Assembly: GCF_030682845.1 (NCBI RefSeq)
Contig: NZ_JAUXNK010000046.1
Location: 1-64,000, forward strand
Direction: 5' to 3'
Length of the DNA: 64,000 nt
Source: Methanolobus sp.
GTDB taxonomy: Archaea; Halobacteriota; Methanosarcinia; Methanosarcinales; Methanosarcinaceae
Part shown: positions 49,133 to 60,572 of the stretch, piece by piece
How positions within the stretch are numbered: the first letter of the stretch is position 1
How the letters are laid out: every line of letters begins with the position of its first letter
Program-made: the position numbers and the translations under genes
The notes under the pieces: generated by a model
Told to the model about the DNA's origin: nothing
The model's input: only the letters and a program-made list of their open reading frames with translations
The model's database searches: none

Positions 49133-51280
49133 TTACTCCATCATCAGTTTTGTGAGGCTCTCTTCTGCCTCTTTTATTTCCTCAAGCTGAACAGATATGC
49201 CAAATCCGTTTCCTGTTACCTTCAGTTCGCTGCCACCTGCCGTCCCAATGACTGTATGGGGAATGTTCCCAAGCAATTTTTCAACAGCTTCAGGATCAGA
49301 GGTTGTAATGATGGCTCTGGCGTATGATTCCGAAAACAGCACGTCATCAACCCTCATCTCCTGTCCTGTGGATGTCAGGTCTACACTAGCACCCATATTC
49401 ATGCACATTTTACACAGCGCTGCTGCAAGCCCTCCAAGAGAAATATCGTGTGAAGCTGTCACCTTCCCACTTTCTACTGTCCTGATCACAGCATCGATGA
49501 TATCAGAAGCATTCTCCGGTACCCGGGGCACTTTCCCGTTCTTCTTCTTTCCTGCAAGGCTGTAGTACTCGGAACCTCCCATCTCATCCTTTGTTGTCCC
49601 GACCAGGATGATGGTATCCCCTTCGTTCACGAACACAGACCGAGGTGCGATATTCACATCGCTGATGTAGCCTATGACGCCAATGGATGGTGTGGGTGGA
49701 ATGGCAGTTCTGAACTCCTCGCTTTCGTTGTACAGGGAGACATTACCTCCCACAACCGGAATGGAAAGTTCCCTGCAGCCATCTCCTAATCCAAGGATGG
49801 CATATTTGAACTGCCAGTAGATGTCGGGTTTTTCTGGATTGCCGAAATTGAGGCAGTCTACAACGGCTATCCCCCGGGAGCCCTTAACAGCAAGGTTCAT
49901 GGCATTCTCGACCAGTGTGCCTTTTCCTCCCTGGTAGGGGTCAAGCAGCGTGTGTCTCGGGTTGCAGCCGCAGGACATTGCAATACCCTCGTTGCCGCTG
50001 ATCCTAAGAATTCCCGCATCATCTCCGGGTTTCATTACTGTCCTTAACTGGACTTCATGGTCATACTGTCTGTATATCCATTTTTTTGAAGCCACGTTGT
50101 GGGATGAGAGGACTTTGAGTACTGTTTCTTTGAGGTCTTTCGGTATTTCCGGCTTGTCGCCTTCCTCGCGGGGCGCAGGGGCCCGGGAAGGGCGCTCGAA
50201 GGTAGGTGCACCTTCAGTGAGCAGTTTTATGGGAATATCAGCGACTATATCTTCCTTGAACTCAACAGTATACTTGAGTTCTTTAGTGAGCTCTCCTATC
50301 ATACTTGCATTGAGGTCATATTTCTTTGCGACATCAAGGACTGCCTGGACATTCTGGGGTTCAACCTCAAACAGCATGCGCTCCTGTGATTCTGCTATCA
50401 GTATCTCATAGGGGACCATGCCATCCTCGCGGAGTATCACATTATCAGCGATGATGTACATCCCCAGGTTGCCCTTTGAAGCCATTTCTGAACTGGCTCC
50501 GGCAAGCCCTGCAGCTCCAAGGTCCCTGCAGGCTTTGACATATCCTTTCCTGATTATCTCAAGGGTTGCTTCTATCACCAGTTTCTCTGTAAACGGATCA
50601 CCTATCTGTATGCTTGGCCTGTCCTCTGCCTCTGATTCTTCTGAAAGGTCCCTGGACGCAAAGGATGCACCGCCAAGTCCGTCCCTGCCTGTGGTCGAAC
50701 CCATGAGGACGAGTTTGTTGCCTGCCTTTTGTGCGCATGCTGTGACTATGTCCTCTTCGCGTGCAAGACCTACGGCCACCACATTGACAAGAGGGTTACC
50801 GCTGTATGCCTCGTCAAAGAAAGCCTCTCCACGAACAACAGGCACTCCGATACAGTTTCCATATCCTGCGATGCCCTTGATGATGTGTTCGAAGAGATAC
50901 AGGTTCTTGGGACTGTTAAGCGGCCCGAAATAGAGAGGATCCATCAATGCGATGGGGCGTGCGCCCATGGATATTATGTCGCGTACAATTCCTCCAACGC
51001 CGGTAGCTGCCCCGTTATACGGGTCCACATATGAAGGATGGTTGTGACTTTCCATTCCTATGGCAAGTACCCATCCATTACCAAAACTCACAATGGCAGC
51101 ATCGTCCCCCGGTCCGATGATCACACGTTCGCCTGTGGTTGTAAAGGTTCTGAGCAGCGGCGCACTTGAGCGGTATGAGCAATGTTCGCTCCAGAGGTTC
51201 AGGAAGCACCCCTGTTCCACTAGGTTAGGTTCCCTTCCCATCTTTTCAGTAACGATCTTAAAATCATTTTCAGATAACAT
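49133..51280 (-). CDS. purL: Phosphoribosylformylglycinamidine synthase subunit PurL
   Basis: 715 aa; [11 protein letters not shown]-type motif ([30 protein letters not shown]), [10 protein letters not shown]. Confidence 0.97.
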   Translation of the reverse strand: MLSENDFKIVTEKMGREPNLVEQGCFLNLWSEHCSYRSSAPLLRTFTTTGERVIIGPGDDAAIVSFGNGWVLAIGMESHNHPSYVDPYNGAATGVGGIVRDIISMGARPIALMDPLYFGPLNSPKNLYLFEHIIKGIAGYGNCIGVPVVRGEAFFDEAYSGNPLVNVVAVGLAREEDIVTACAQKAGNKLVLMGSTTGRDGLGGASFASRDLSEESEAEDRPSIQIGDPFTEKLVIEATLEIIRKGYVKACRDLGAAGLAGASSEMASKGNLGMYIIADNVILREDGMVPYEILIAESQERMLFEVEPQNVQAVLDVAKKYDLNASMIGELTKELKYTVEFKEDIVADIPIKLLTEGAPTFERPSRAPAPREEGDKPEIPKDLKETVLKVLSSHNVASKKWIYRQYDHEVQLRTVMKPGDDAGILRISGNEGIAMSCGCNPRHTLLDPYQGGKGTLVENAMNLAVKGSRGIAVVDCLNFGNPEKPDIYWQFKYAILGLGDGCRELSIPVVGGNVSLYNESEEFRTAIPPTPSIGVIGYISDVNIAPRSVFVNEGDTIILVGTTKDEMGGSEYYSLAGKKKNGKVPRVPENASDIIDAVIRTVESGKVTASHDISLGGLAAALCKMCMNMGASVDLTSTGQEMRVDDVLFSESYARAIITTSDPEAVEKLLGNIPHTVIGTAGGSELKVTGNGFGISVQLEEIKEAEESLTKLMME

Positions 51281-51432
51281 TCATGTGCCTCGGTATTTAA
51301 ACTCAAGATTAACTAGGCTTTTAAAGCACCCGGAAACTAATAAACGTTTCTTTAAGGAATCCGGGGACAGTCAGATATCCTTGTGAAAATGTCATCAGAT
51401 ATCCGAAAAATACGTGATGAAGCCATCTATTT

Positions 51433-51789
51433 TTAGCACTCATTCCTGAAAGTAAGCATGTCGCCAACTTTAAGGCATGCTTTTTTTGCTTTACCTGTGT
51501 TTGTCTCGATTATGTATTTTACCTTTGTTCCGGATGAACACAGGCCTGTCCATGGACGAAGTCCGCAGATTTTAACTATCCTTTTGTCCTCATCAAGGAA
51601 TAGGACATCTATTTCAAAATTAACAAAAAGCATGTGCAACGACACTTTTTTGCTTTTATTCATAACAAAGATAAGGGCATATCCTTCCGGAATATTCTTT
51701 CTGAACATCAGGCCAAGGGCCTGCTTATATATGCTGCATGCAAATTCGGTACTTGTAGCGACATATTCACCACTAGGTTTTAATATCAT
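51433..51789 (-). CDS. DUF192 family protein
   Basis: LGLMFRKNIPEGYALIFVMNKSKKVSLHMLFVNFEIDVLFLDEDKRIV. Confidence 0.9.
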   Translation of the reverse strand: MILKPSGEYVATSTEFACSIYKQALGLMFRKNIPEGYALIFVMNKSKKVSLHMLFVNFEIDVLFLDEDKRIVKICGLRPWTGLCSSGTKVKYIIETNTGKAKKACLKVGDMLTFRNEC

Positions 51790-51872
51790 TGTTGTTTACT
51801 TTAATCATCTATTTTAATTTAAAACTATGTAGAGTTTAAAATAGGTAATAATCCCGGAGGATAAGTCAAAAG

Positions 51873-52181
51873 ATGAGTTCTGAAATGTGTTCGGTATGTG
51901 GCCTGCCAAAGGAACTTTGCATATGCGAAGAAGTAGCGAAGGAGCAGCAAAGGATAACGGTAAAGGTAAATAGAAGGCGTTATGGGAAAGAGGTCACTGT
52001 TGTGGAAGGTTTTGATGCCCATGAGATAGATCTTCACGAACTCTCTACGTACCTGAAGTCCAAATTCGCATGTGGAGGGACTGTCAAGGGCACTGGTGTG
52101 GAACTGCAAGGTAACCACATAGGACGCATGAAGGATGTTCTGGTTGAGCGGGGTTTCTCTCCGGATCAGATAAAGGATTGA
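51873..52181 (+). CDS. Translation initiation factor aIF1 (SUI1)
   Basis: [61 protein letters not shown]. Confidence 0.96.
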   Translation: MSSEMCSVCGLPKELCICEEVAKEQQRITVKVNRRRYGKEVTVVEGFDAHEIDLHELSTYLKSKFACGGTVKGTGVELQGNHIGRMKDVLVERGFSPDQIKD

Positions 52182-52310
52182 GTATCCTATTCCTTGATAT
52201 TTCTATATAACTTGTTTTCAGGACAGGGATTGTGTTCCCTGTCTTTACATTTAGTGTCTGTGTGCAGGGTATTTATTTGTTAAACACCTCTTCTATTCAT
52301 GATGGATATT

Positions 52311-53471
52311 ATGAAGCGCATATATATGGACCACAGTGCAACCACGCCGGTCGATCCCCGGGTTGTGGATGCTATGCTTCCTTATTTTACGGAAAAGTTC
52401 GGTAATTCATCAAGTCTTCACTCATTCGGACAGGAAGCCGCTGAGGCGCTTTCCATGGCACGCGGCCATGTTGCAGATTCCATTGGTGCCCGGGAAGAGG
52501 AGATCATATTCACTTCAGGGGGTACTGAGTCTGATAACCTTGCTCTCCAGGGTGTCCTTTCGCGGGAACCGGGAAAAAGGCAGCATATCATCACATCGGT
52601 TCTGGAACATCCTGCCGTTCTCAGCACATGTGATTTTCTCAAGAGCATAGGACATGATGTCACATATGTGCCAGTAAGCAGTGAAGGTATTGTGGATGTG
52701 GGCGATATCGAGAGGGCCATCAGGGATGACACTGTAATCATAAGTATAATGCATGCAAACAATGAGATAGGCACCATACAGCCTATAGAAGAGATTGCGA
52801 AGATAGCAAAGGATAATGATGTGTATCTGCACACTGATGCTGTACAGTCGGTCGGCAAGATACCTGTGGATGTGGACCAGCTCGGCGTGGATATGCTCTC
52901 GATATCCTCTCACAAATTGCACGGGCCAAAAGGCGTGGGCGCCCTGTATGTGCGTGAAGGTACCAGCCTGACACCTGTCATTTTTGGTGGGGGGCATGAA
53001 TCGGGCCTGCGCCCTGGAACAGAGAACATTGCTGGTATTGTGGGCTTTGCAAAAGCCTCCTCTATTGCAAAAGAGCGCCTTGGGACTGACCCGGCCCGGA
53101 TGGGCAGACTTCGTGATGCCCTTATTAAAAAAGTATTTAATACTATTGATGATGTCCGTCTTAACGGTCATGCCACACAGAGGCTGCCGAATAATGCCAA
53201 TCTCAGTTTCAGGCACGTAGAAGGGGAATCAATGCTTATGCTGCTTGATATCGCAGGCATTGCCGTGTCTACAGGTTCTGCATGTTCTTCAAGATCCCAG
53301 CATGCATCCCATGTGTTAGACTCTATCGGGCTTGACCCGGATTACATCCATGGCTCTATCAGGATAAGTCTGGGAAGGGAAAACACCATGGATGAGGTCG
53401 ATTATCTTGCAGAGGCATTGCAGGAAACAGTGGCAAAGCTTAGGCAGATATCCTCCCCGGTAGAATGCTGA
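52311..53471 (+). CDS. nifS: Cysteine desulfurase NifS/IscS
   Basis: IYMDHSATTPVDPRVVDAMLPYF, SSHKLHGPKGVGALYVR, STGSACSSRSQHASHVL. Confidence 0.96.
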   Translation: MKRIYMDHSATTPVDPRVVDAMLPYFTEKFGNSSSLHSFGQEAAEALSMARGHVADSIGAREEEIIFTSGGTESDNLALQGVLSREPGKRQHIITSVLEHPAVLSTCDFLKSIGHDVTYVPVSSEGIVDVGDIERAIRDDTVIISIMHANNEIGTIQPIEEIAKIAKDNDVYLHTDAVQSVGKIPVDVDQLGVDMLSISSHKLHGPKGVGALYVREGTSLTPVIFGGGHESGLRPGTENIAGIVGFAKASSIAKERLGTDPARMGRLRDALIKKVFNTIDDVRLNGHATQRLPNNANLSFRHVEGESMLMLLDIAGIAVSTGSACSSRSQHASHVLDSIGLDPDYIHGSIRISLGRENTMDEVDYLAEALQETVAKLRQISSPVEC

Positions 53472-53492
53472 ATATACACCCGGAGAAATTAC

Positions 53493-53858
53493 ATGTATTC
53501 AAAGAAGATAATTGAAGAATTCACAAATCCAAAGAACGTCGGGATAATTGAGGATGCTGATGGCGTCGGTGAGATAGGCAGTACTATCGATGGCGATGTC
53601 ATTACTGTATATATCAAGGTGGACGACGACGTGCTCAAGGATGTAAAATTCAAAACATTCGGGTGCGTCGTGGCAATCTCGACTTCCACGATGGTCACCC
53701 AGCTTGCAAAGGGGAAGACCGTTGAAGAAGCTCTTGCAATTTCCAATGAGGATGTCCAGGATGCATTGGGAGGCCTCCCAAAGGGAAAGGACAGATGCTC
53801 TGGGTTTGCTCTGGATGCATTGCATAAAGCGATTGAAGATTACCGCAATAAGTCATGA
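53493..53858 (+). CDS. nifU: Fe-S scaffold NifU/IscU-like
   Basis: MYSKKIIEEFTNPKNVGIIEDADGVGEIG, FKTFGCVVAISTSTMVTQLAKGKT. Confidence 0.93.
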   Translation: MYSKKIIEEFTNPKNVGIIEDADGVGEIGSTIDGDVITVYIKVDDDVLKDVKFKTFGCVVAISTSTMVTQLAKGKTVEEALAISNEDVQDALGGLPKGKDRCSGFALDALHKAIEDYRNKS

Positions 53859-53885
53859 ACAATTGAAAGAACAGGGGAAATTCCA

Positions 53886-54248
53886 GTGAAAACTACATGT
53901 GAGATCATGGTGCAAAGGGTGCTGCCTGCCATACGTGCAGAGATAGCTCGTATTATCATATCTGAGCGTGGCCGTACTCAACAGGAAGCGGCCGAGGTCC
54001 TGGGCCTCTCAAGGGCGGCCGTATCCCAGTATCTGAGTGAGAAAAGAGGAGCTGAAGTTGGCCTTTCGGAAGACACTCAGGAAGAAATACGTAAATTCAC
54101 TTTCCGGCTCATGCAGGGCTTAAGCCCTAAGGAACAGGTTGCAGGCATGTGCAATATATGTAAATATGTCCAGATGTCCGGCTGGTTGAACAAGAATGAG
54201 CCTGATGCAGGCTATTGTATCCTTTGTGGAGATTCGGAAAGTCTTTGA
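53886..54248 (+). CDS. HTH regulator with C-terminal Cys cluster (COG2522-like)
   Basis: RTQQEAAEVLGLSRAAVSQYLSEKRG; CNICKYVQ...CILCGD. Confidence 0.85.
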   Translation: MKTTCEIMVQRVLPAIRAEIARIIISERGRTQQEAAEVLGLSRAAVSQYLSEKRGAEVGLSEDTQEEIRKFTFRLMQGLSPKEQVAGMCNICKYVQMSGWLNKNEPDAGYCILCGDSESL

Positions 54249-55468
54249 ACAGCAGTCTCTGTGTTAAATGCAAGGGTAAAGGACTTTGTGGCCGCCCGTT
54301 CTGCCCGATCCTTGAGAAATTCAGGTCTGTAGAATCGTCTTTTTCCGGCATTACTGGCGAGACCTCTATTTTTGGTGCGTCCCCTCCTGCAGTGTTCGTA
54401 GGCAGGCACAATTACCCGGAGGTCAGGGCCGGACCCATGATCCCTCCTCAGCTTGGAGGAGATGAGGCTATCCTGCTTGAAGACCCCAAAGCTCTGTTGA
54501 AAATGGGGATACAGGATATCATCTCGTCGCGTTCAAGGCTTGTCAGGGCAAGCACCGGTGTAAATGTCAGAAACGCCCGCAATACTGCTAATCCTCTAAT
54601 TGAAAAGTCACAGGAGTTGGCCCTGTCGAAAAAACCGGTGGACACTGAAGCGTGGTTCAGTAAGCCTATCCGGAATAAACTTAAGTTCGATAATGTCCTG
54701 ACTCCCATGGGTCCTTCCGGTGAACTGAAGGATTTCGATATAACTGAGAACCCCAAGGTTCCCCGGAAAGTGGACTCTTTAGTTTATGATACCGATGCTC
54801 TTGCAAAGGACGCCATCTCCGAACTGTGGGGCAGCAACATACCTGCTGAACATATAACTCGCCTTCTTTCCATAGGCCTTCTGGGACAGGAGAGGCGCCT
54901 GGTACCGACCCGCTGGTCTATCACTGCTGTGGATGACATGGTCGGGAAGCAACTGCTCATGAAAATAAGGGACTACCAGCAGGTAAGCGATGTGTGCGTT
55001 TTCAGCGGTGGGGCTTTTGGCAACCATTTTGAGATCATGATAATCCCAAGGAGCTTCACTTTTGAACTTATAGAGGTATGGATGCCGCAGGCAGTCTGGA
55101 CCGGGGGCACTACATGGATCGAATCAGATAGTGAGGATCTCAGCGGAAAGAAGGGCTATTCAAATCTTGCCGGCGGCTACTATGCAGCAAGGCTGGCAGC
55201 TCTGGAACACATGAGTTCTATACGCAAGCAGGCGTCGGTTTTCATGGTGCGCGAGATTAGGCCTGATTACTGGGCCCCTCTGGGTGTCTGGGTTGTGCGT
55301 GAGGCAGCCCGTGCGGCCCTAAAAGCACAGCCACAGGTATTCGGGTCTGTGGAAGAGGCACTCAGGGATATGTCCTCGCGTCTGCGTACTCCTTCGGGTC
55401 AGTGGATGGAAAAAGCAAAGATGCTCTGCAATATAAGGGCGCAGCGCACTCTTGATTCCTTTTTTTGA
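54245..55468 (+). CDS. Nre-family DNA repair protein with C-terminal PIP box
   Basis: CVKCKGKGLCGRPFCPILEKF; PPAVFVGRHNYPEVRAGPM; C-terminus QRTLDSFF; TTG start inferred at 54245. Confidence 0.9.
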   Translation: MNSSLCVKCKGKGLCGRPFCPILEKFRSVESSFSGITGETSIFGASPPAVFVGRHNYPEVRAGPMIPPQLGGDEAILLEDPKALLKMGIQDIISSRSRLVRASTGVNVRNARNTANPLIEKSQELALSKKPVDTEAWFSKPIRNKLKFDNVLTPMGPSGELKDFDITENPKVPRKVDSLVYDTDALAKDAISELWGSNIPAEHITRLLSIGLLGQERRLVPTRWSITAVDDMVGKQLLMKIRDYQQVSDVCVFSGGAFGNHFEIMIIPRSFTFELIEVWMPQAVWTGGTTWIESDSEDLSGKKGYSNLAGGYYAARLAALEHMSSIRKQASVFMVREIRPDYWAPLGVWVVREAARAALKAQPQVFGSVEEALRDMSSRLRTPSGQWMEKAKMLCNIRAQRTLDSFF

Positions 55469-55511
55469 TGGCAGTTCATATTTAGTTCAGTCTAGATGTG
55501 CATATATATTC

Positions 55512-55529
55512 CTATATAGTGATATATAG
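55512..55529. promoter_or_regulatory. Inverted repeat ctatata-gtga-tatatag upstream of Pit transporter
   Basis: Perfect 7-bp arms, 4-nt spacer, about 70 bp before pitA. Confidence 0.3.
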
Positions 55530-55601
55530 TTTAAATAAGGCACCTTTATCTATATATGGTCCGTAGCCGTACTAAAAAATCATATTGAGGAATCTCACAA
55601 A

Positions 55602-56639
55602 ATGGAATTATTTGATCCACTTGTAATTATGCTTATCATCGCAGGCCTATATATGGCATGGAACATTGGTGCCAACGACCTGGCCAATGCCATGGGAACA
55701 TCAGTAGGCAGCGGTGCTCTATCAATAAAGCAGGTTATTATCGTTGCAGCCGTCTTTGAGTTCGCAGGTGCCGTTTTCTTCGGAAAGCGGGTTACTTCCA
55801 CTATTGCCAAAGGCATAGTACCTATTGATTCGATAGCCATGACTGATACTCATCTTGTAGCTATCGGAATGCTTGCCGCCATCCTTGCGGCAGGTTTCTG
55901 GATCACCCTTGCGACCTTTTACAATCTCCCCGTCTCAACAACTCACTCTATTGTTGGTGCTGTATTAGGTTTTGGCCTGATAGCAGCATACAATGGTATC
56001 ATAGGATTTAATGAGATAAACTGGCCAGTCCTTTTCAAGATCGTTGCCAGTTGGCTGATTTCTCCTGTACTGGGCGCCCTGCTTGCCTACATCATCTTTT
56101 CCCTGATAAGATATTTCATATTGCAGAAAAGCGATGATCCCTACAGGATAGAGAACAAGTTTGTCTTCCTGCAGGTAGCCACTGCATGTTTTATTGCTTT
56201 CGCACACGGCTCAAACGACGTGGCAAACGCTGTGGGCCCTCTGTATGCGGCCCTTCATGCACTTGACATGGCAGGAGTAACAGTTCCCCTCTGGGTAATG
56301 ATCATGGGGGGCCTTGGCATGGTATTCGGCCTTGCGACATGGGGCTACCGTGTTATAGAAACCATTGGGACAAAAATAACAGAACTCACCCCTACAAGAG
56401 GCTTCTCTGCTGAATTTGCCACCGCAACAGTTGTGGTAATGCATAGCTATATTGCTCTTCCCATCTCCACCACGCATACTCTTGTAGGCTCCGTTATAGG
56501 TGTAGGCTTGGCAGGAGGACTTGCAGCGGTTGATTTAAGTGTTATAGGGAAGATATTTCTCTCCTGGATAATCACTGTGCCTGTGGCAGCATTGACATCC
56601 GCGCTGATATTTGTAGGACTGTTAGGGATTGGAATATGA
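55602..56639 (+). CDS. pitA: Inorganic phosphate transporter (PiT family)
   Basis: [57 protein letters not shown]. Confidence 0.96.
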   Translation: MELFDPLVIMLIIAGLYMAWNIGANDLANAMGTSVGSGALSIKQVIIVAAVFEFAGAVFFGKRVTSTIAKGIVPIDSIAMTDTHLVAIGMLAAILAAGFWITLATFYNLPVSTTHSIVGAVLGFGLIAAYNGIIGFNEINWPVLFKIVASWLISPVLGALLAYIIFSLIRYFILQKSDDPYRIENKFVFLQVATACFIAFAHGSNDVANAVGPLYAALHALDMAGVTVPLWVMIMGGLGMVFGLATWGYRVIETIGTKITELTPTRGFSAEFATATVVVMHSYIALPISTTHTLVGSVIGVGLAGGLAAVDLSVIGKIFLSWIITVPVAALTSALIFVGLLGIGI

Positions 56640-57325
56640 AGAAAGAATACATTCGCTCGGTTTTGAATATATTTGCAAGTTCCCCATTCAAGCCCCTGTG
56701 CATACATGCAAACAAGGGCGGAGATTGCGTTAGGAAATTAAGTGAATCTGTATACGCCTTCTGTGAGGGCGACATGGAAACGGTTGAGAGGCTCAACCAT
56801 GAGATCGATGACATTGAGCACGAAGCGGATGTCATCAAGCAGACCATCCGGGGTGAACTCTCCTCCTCTATAATGCTTCCTGTACATGCTACAGACTTGC
56901 TCAATTTCCTCAAACCACAGGATTCTATTTCAGATGAGGCTCAGGAAGTCTCTTACTGGCTAACGCTTCGCAGGTTCGAGGCCCCTCCCGAGATAAGCAC
57001 AGGATTCCTGGAACTGATGGACAAGACACTTGCAACCGTTGAGCAGTACGAGAAGTTGGTTGACACCCTTAGTGAACTGCTTGAATCCTCTTTCAGTAAA
57101 AGGGATGTTGACGACACTCTTTCACTGGTTGTGGAAGTTGAGGAAATGGAGCATCAGGTCGATGTTATAGAAAAGGATATGGTGAGGAAAATCTTCCGTA
57201 ATGAGGATGTGCTCGGAGGTGTGGGTGTTTTCCACCTCACTCGTCTGGTAATGGGCATTGGGAAAATAGCAGACAATGCGGAGCATGCTGCTGACAGGTT
57301 AAGGACCATGGTCCTGAGGAGATGA
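56636..57325 (+). CDS. TIGR00153/DUF47 family phosphate transport accessory protein
   Basis: PhoU-like helical protein; [22 protein letters not shown]; overlaps pitA. Confidence 0.92.
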   Translation: MKKEYIRSVLNIFASSPFKPLCIHANKGGDCVRKLSESVYAFCEGDMETVERLNHEIDDIEHEADVIKQTIRGELSSSIMLPVHATDLLNFLKPQDSISDEAQEVSYWLTLRRFEAPPEISTGFLELMDKTLATVEQYEKLVDTLSELLESSFSKRDVDDTLSLVVEVEEMEHQVDVIEKDMVRKIFRNEDVLGGVGVFHLTRLVMGIGKIADNAEHAADRLRTMVLRR

Positions 57326-57345
57326 TCCTCCCTGCCCTTTATTCT

Positions 57346-58794
57346 TTATTTGTGAAGGTTACGGTCCTCATTCATTTTCTGAAGCAACTCGATGACCGAG
57401 TAGGCTGCGCGGGTGATGCCCATGCTGCGGTTATCGGTATCTGTACCTGCAACATACAGATTATTGATCGGCGTCCTTGCATCTGCGAAATACCCGTTAA
57501 TAGTCACTGCTGCCTTCTCCGGGATTGTGATCTGTTCATGCTTCATCTGGATATGGTCTTCAATACGGGGGATAGCACGGTAAATAGTCTCATAGGCATT
57601 TTTGATCTCTGAGCTTTCACTCTTTCCCTCTTTGATGATGAAGGTGAAGCCTACAAGCTGCTTGCCCTTGGGTGCAAGGGACGAGTCGTAGTTAGTGATG
57701 GGCATTGCCCAATAAGGATGGTTCTTGAACCATATCTCTGATCCGATATAGTTGAATTCCCCCATCATGGAATCAAGTCCCAGCCATAAAGTCAGGCTTT
57801 TGGTATGGTGCACGCCTTTAAGATCCTGTATGTACGAACTTGGCAGCGTCTCGACCATTTTAGGCAGGTCCGTAACAAAGCCGGTGTAAACGACGGTATT
57901 TGCATAGTACGTTTCACCTGCTTCAACACCGACAACCTTTCCGTTACTGGTAAGTATCTTCTTGACCTCGTATCCTGTCTTGATCTCCACGCTCTTTGGA
58001 AGAGAAAATAACACTGCATTGAGAAGTGATTTCAATCCTTTTCGAGGATATCCCTGGGAATAACTGACTTTGTTGGTGGCAAGCCTTCCAAGGGTTGTGA
58101 GCGGCTTGGATGCCTTGTTCATTCTTGTCTGCAGGGATGTGTGCAGGTTAGATGTCAATATGGATTTGAGAACTGGCTCAGTTTGCGGCTTTTCATGAAC
58201 CTTCATAATGCTTTCCATCTGTTCCTGAAGGACGCTGTCCCTGACAAAACTGCTGCCTGAGAGAACTCTTTGCACAGATGTTTCTTTCATGTCTCTTCCC
58301 GAGAGGAAATATGAAATTGCATCCACAAAATCATAAGTGTCTTTTGATAGGTTATCAGACATGAACTCGTACACAGACTGTTTTGAGAGGTCAATGCCGA
58401 ATGTGGAGAGTGTCAGAGCTTTGGTGATGGCCTGTGAAACGACTATCCTGTCTTTTCTGGGAAGCACATCGAATGTAACAAAGTCTCTTACATTTGAGGG
58501 AACTTTGAGGAACTGATCTTCGGTCCTTACATAATAATGCCCATAGTCCTCAAAAACAGGCATATAATCAAAATAGTTGTCCATCAGCCTTCTCAGCGGT
58601 CCCACTTCGAGATGTGTGATGGCGTGTGCACCTGTATCCACCTGGAATCCATCCACAACATAACTGTTGCAGTTTCCACCGATGAAATTGCTCTTTTCAA
58701 GGACCAGTACCTTGTTACCGTGTTTTGACAGTGTGAGTGCGGTAAGCAGTCCGCTTATACCTGCACCTACAACTATGACGTCGTATTTCTCCAT
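57346..58794 (-). CDS. FAD-dependent oxidoreductase (phytoene desaturase-like)
   Basis: MEKYDVIVVGAGISGLLTALTLSKHGNKVLVLEKSNFIGGNCNSY dinucleotide-binding fold; C-terminal LYVAGTDTDNRSMGITRAAYS. Confidence 0.9.
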   Translation of the reverse strand: MEKYDVIVVGAGISGLLTALTLSKHGNKVLVLEKSNFIGGNCNSYVVDGFQVDTGAHAITHLEVGPLRRLMDNYFDYMPVFEDYGHYYVRTEDQFLKVPSNVRDFVTFDVLPRKDRIVVSQAITKALTLSTFGIDLSKQSVYEFMSDNLSKDTYDFVDAISYFLSGRDMKETSVQRVLSGSSFVRDSVLQEQMESIMKVHEKPQTEPVLKSILTSNLHTSLQTRMNKASKPLTTLGRLATNKVSYSQGYPRKGLKSLLNAVLFSLPKSVEIKTGYEVKKILTSNGKVVGVEAGETYYANTVVYTGFVTDLPKMVETLPSSYIQDLKGVHHTKSLTLWLGLDSMMGEFNYIGSEIWFKNHPYWAMPITNYDSSLAPKGKQLVGFTFIIKEGKSESSEIKNAYETIYRAIPRIEDHIQMKHEQITIPEKAAVTINGYFADARTPINNLYVAGTDTDNRSMGITRAAYSVIELLQKMNEDRNLHK

Positions 58795-58840
58795 TCTTTC
58801 CCCTCAGAATGCGTTTAAAATCAAAATAGTGAGGGAGATA

Positions 58841-59554
58841 TTACCCGAATATCTCCGGTACAATGCGTCTTGCGACTTCCTCATATGTCTTGGAAAGGTC
58901 TCCCTTGTCAAAGCGGAATATATCCTTATCCATAGACTTCCCTGTGCTCTTGTCCCATAGTCTGCAGGTATCACAGGATATCTCATCAGCCAGCACGATT
59001 TCTCCATCCTTCCTTCCAAACTCAAGCTTAAAGTCAGGAAGCAGGAACCCTTTTGAATCAAAGTACTTTACAAGGATATCGTTGATCTTAAGGGCCATGC
59101 TGCGTATCTGGGCTATCTCCTCATATGTGGCAATTCCCATTGCAACGGCTATATCCTCATTGAGCATCGGATCTCCGTGTTCATCGCTCTTATAGTCCAG
59201 GACAATGACCGGCTTCTTGAAAACAGTCCCCTCTTTAATCGGATATTTACGGGTTATGGAGCCGGCTGCGATATTACGTGGTATGACCTCGATGAGGATT
59301 ATCTCGACGGCATCGACAAGCATCTCTGTATCAGATATCATCTCAATATAGTGGGTCTTAATGCCTTCTTCTTCAAGCATTTCAAAGATCTTTCTTGAGA
59401 TTTGGGCATTATAATATCCTTTATTTGCAGCTTCGCTTTTTTTCTTGCCATCAAAAGCTGTCAGGCTGTCCCTGAATTCGGCTATGAGCCTTTTAGGATT
59501 CTCGGTCCTGTATATGGTCTTTGCTTTCCCTGAGTATAATTGTTCTTTTTTCAT
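58841..59554 (-). CDS. purC: SAICAR synthetase PurC
   Basis: [55 protein letters not shown]. Confidence 0.97.
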   Translation of the reverse strand: MKKEQLYSGKAKTIYRTENPKRLIAEFRDSLTAFDGKKKSEAANKGYYNAQISRKIFEMLEEEGIKTHYIEMISDTEMLVDAVEIILIEVIPRNIAAGSITRKYPIKEGTVFKKPVIVLDYKSDEHGDPMLNEDIAVAMGIATYEEIAQIRSMALKINDILVKYFDSKGFLLPDFKLEFGRKDGEIVLADEISCDTCRLWDKSTGKSMDKDIFRFDKGDLSKTYEEVARRIVPEIFG

Positions 59555-59717
59555 AACATCACTCCACTAAGGTATTCTATGTTTTAATGTTTTATGCCTG
59601 GTATCGTATAACTATTTATGTCTTAATTTATGTACTATAAGTGATACAAAATGTTATTGTACAATACATGTTGTTATTATTTCAGACTAACACATATCAT
59701 TTAAGGTGAATTTAACA

Positions 59718-60140
59718 ATGGACCAGGAACTTATGCGTATAGGTGTATCGCTTCCGGAAAACCTTCTGACCAAATTCGATTCGATCATAGAGAAAAGAGG
59801 CTATTCATCGCGGTCCGAAGGCATCAGGGATGCTATCAGGAATTATATCACCCATTATGAATGGATGAGCGATGTGAAAGGTAGACGAGTGGGTACTATC
59901 ACATTGATATATGATCATACCAAGCGTGGGCTATCCAGTGCCCTGACAGACATTCAGCATGATCACTCCCATCTTATCAAATCCGGGATACATATCCATC
60001 TTGACCATGACAATTGTCTCGAGGTTATCATCCTTGACGGTGAAGGTGAGGAAGTCAAGACCGTCGCAGAGAAGATCATGGCTCTTAAGGGCGTTACTTA
60101 CGTAAAGCTCAATACTGCCCTGCCCTCAGAAAGCCTATAA
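59718..60140 (+). CDS. nikR: Nickel-responsive regulator NikR
   Basis: [41 protein letters not shown]-like C-terminal domain with [23 protein letters not shown]. Confidence 0.95.
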   Translation: MDQELMRIGVSLPENLLTKFDSIIEKRGYSSRSEGIRDAIRNYITHYEWMSDVKGRRVGTITLIYDHTKRGLSSALTDIQHDHSHLIKSGIHIHLDHDNCLEVIILDGEGEEVKTVAEKIMALKGVTYVKLNTALPSESL

Positions 60141-60506
60141 CTCCTTCTGGAATCTCTCATTGATAGAGTATTCTATGGTCTGCAAAAGGGATCTTCCAAA
60201 ACCTGTAAGCGAGTAGGTCTGGAAATTCCTTTCCCTTTTTGATTCCACCAAATTCGCATCCTTGAGAAGCTTAAGATGATATGAGAGTGCAGAATGCTTG
60301 TAGTCGGTTATTTCCACAAGCACACAGACACAGAGCTCACTGACTTCAAGGGCTCTCAGGATGTGTATCCTCACAGGGTCAGACAGGACTTTAAAAATGG
60401 ATACCAACGGGCCGACATCCTCCTGCATCGTCTCACGGACCCTCAAGGTCACATCGTCAGGAAGAATATAAGGCTCCGGGCATTCTGCAGTTGTTTCTAC
60501 TTTCAT
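60135..60506 (-). CDS. ArsR-family regulator with CVC motif
   Basis: [53 protein letters not shown] stop overlapping nikR end. Confidence 0.9.
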   Translation of the reverse strand: MKVETTAECPEPYILPDDVTLRVRETMQEDVGPLVSIFKVLSDPVRIHILRALEVSELCVCVLVEITDYKHSALSYHLKLLKDANLVESKRERNFQTYSLTGFGRSLLQTIEYSINERFQKEL

Positions 60507-60572
60507 TAATTGATTATTGTCTTTGTGGGTTAATAAGTTTTGTAATGACTGTGAGATAACTTACAAGAAAAA

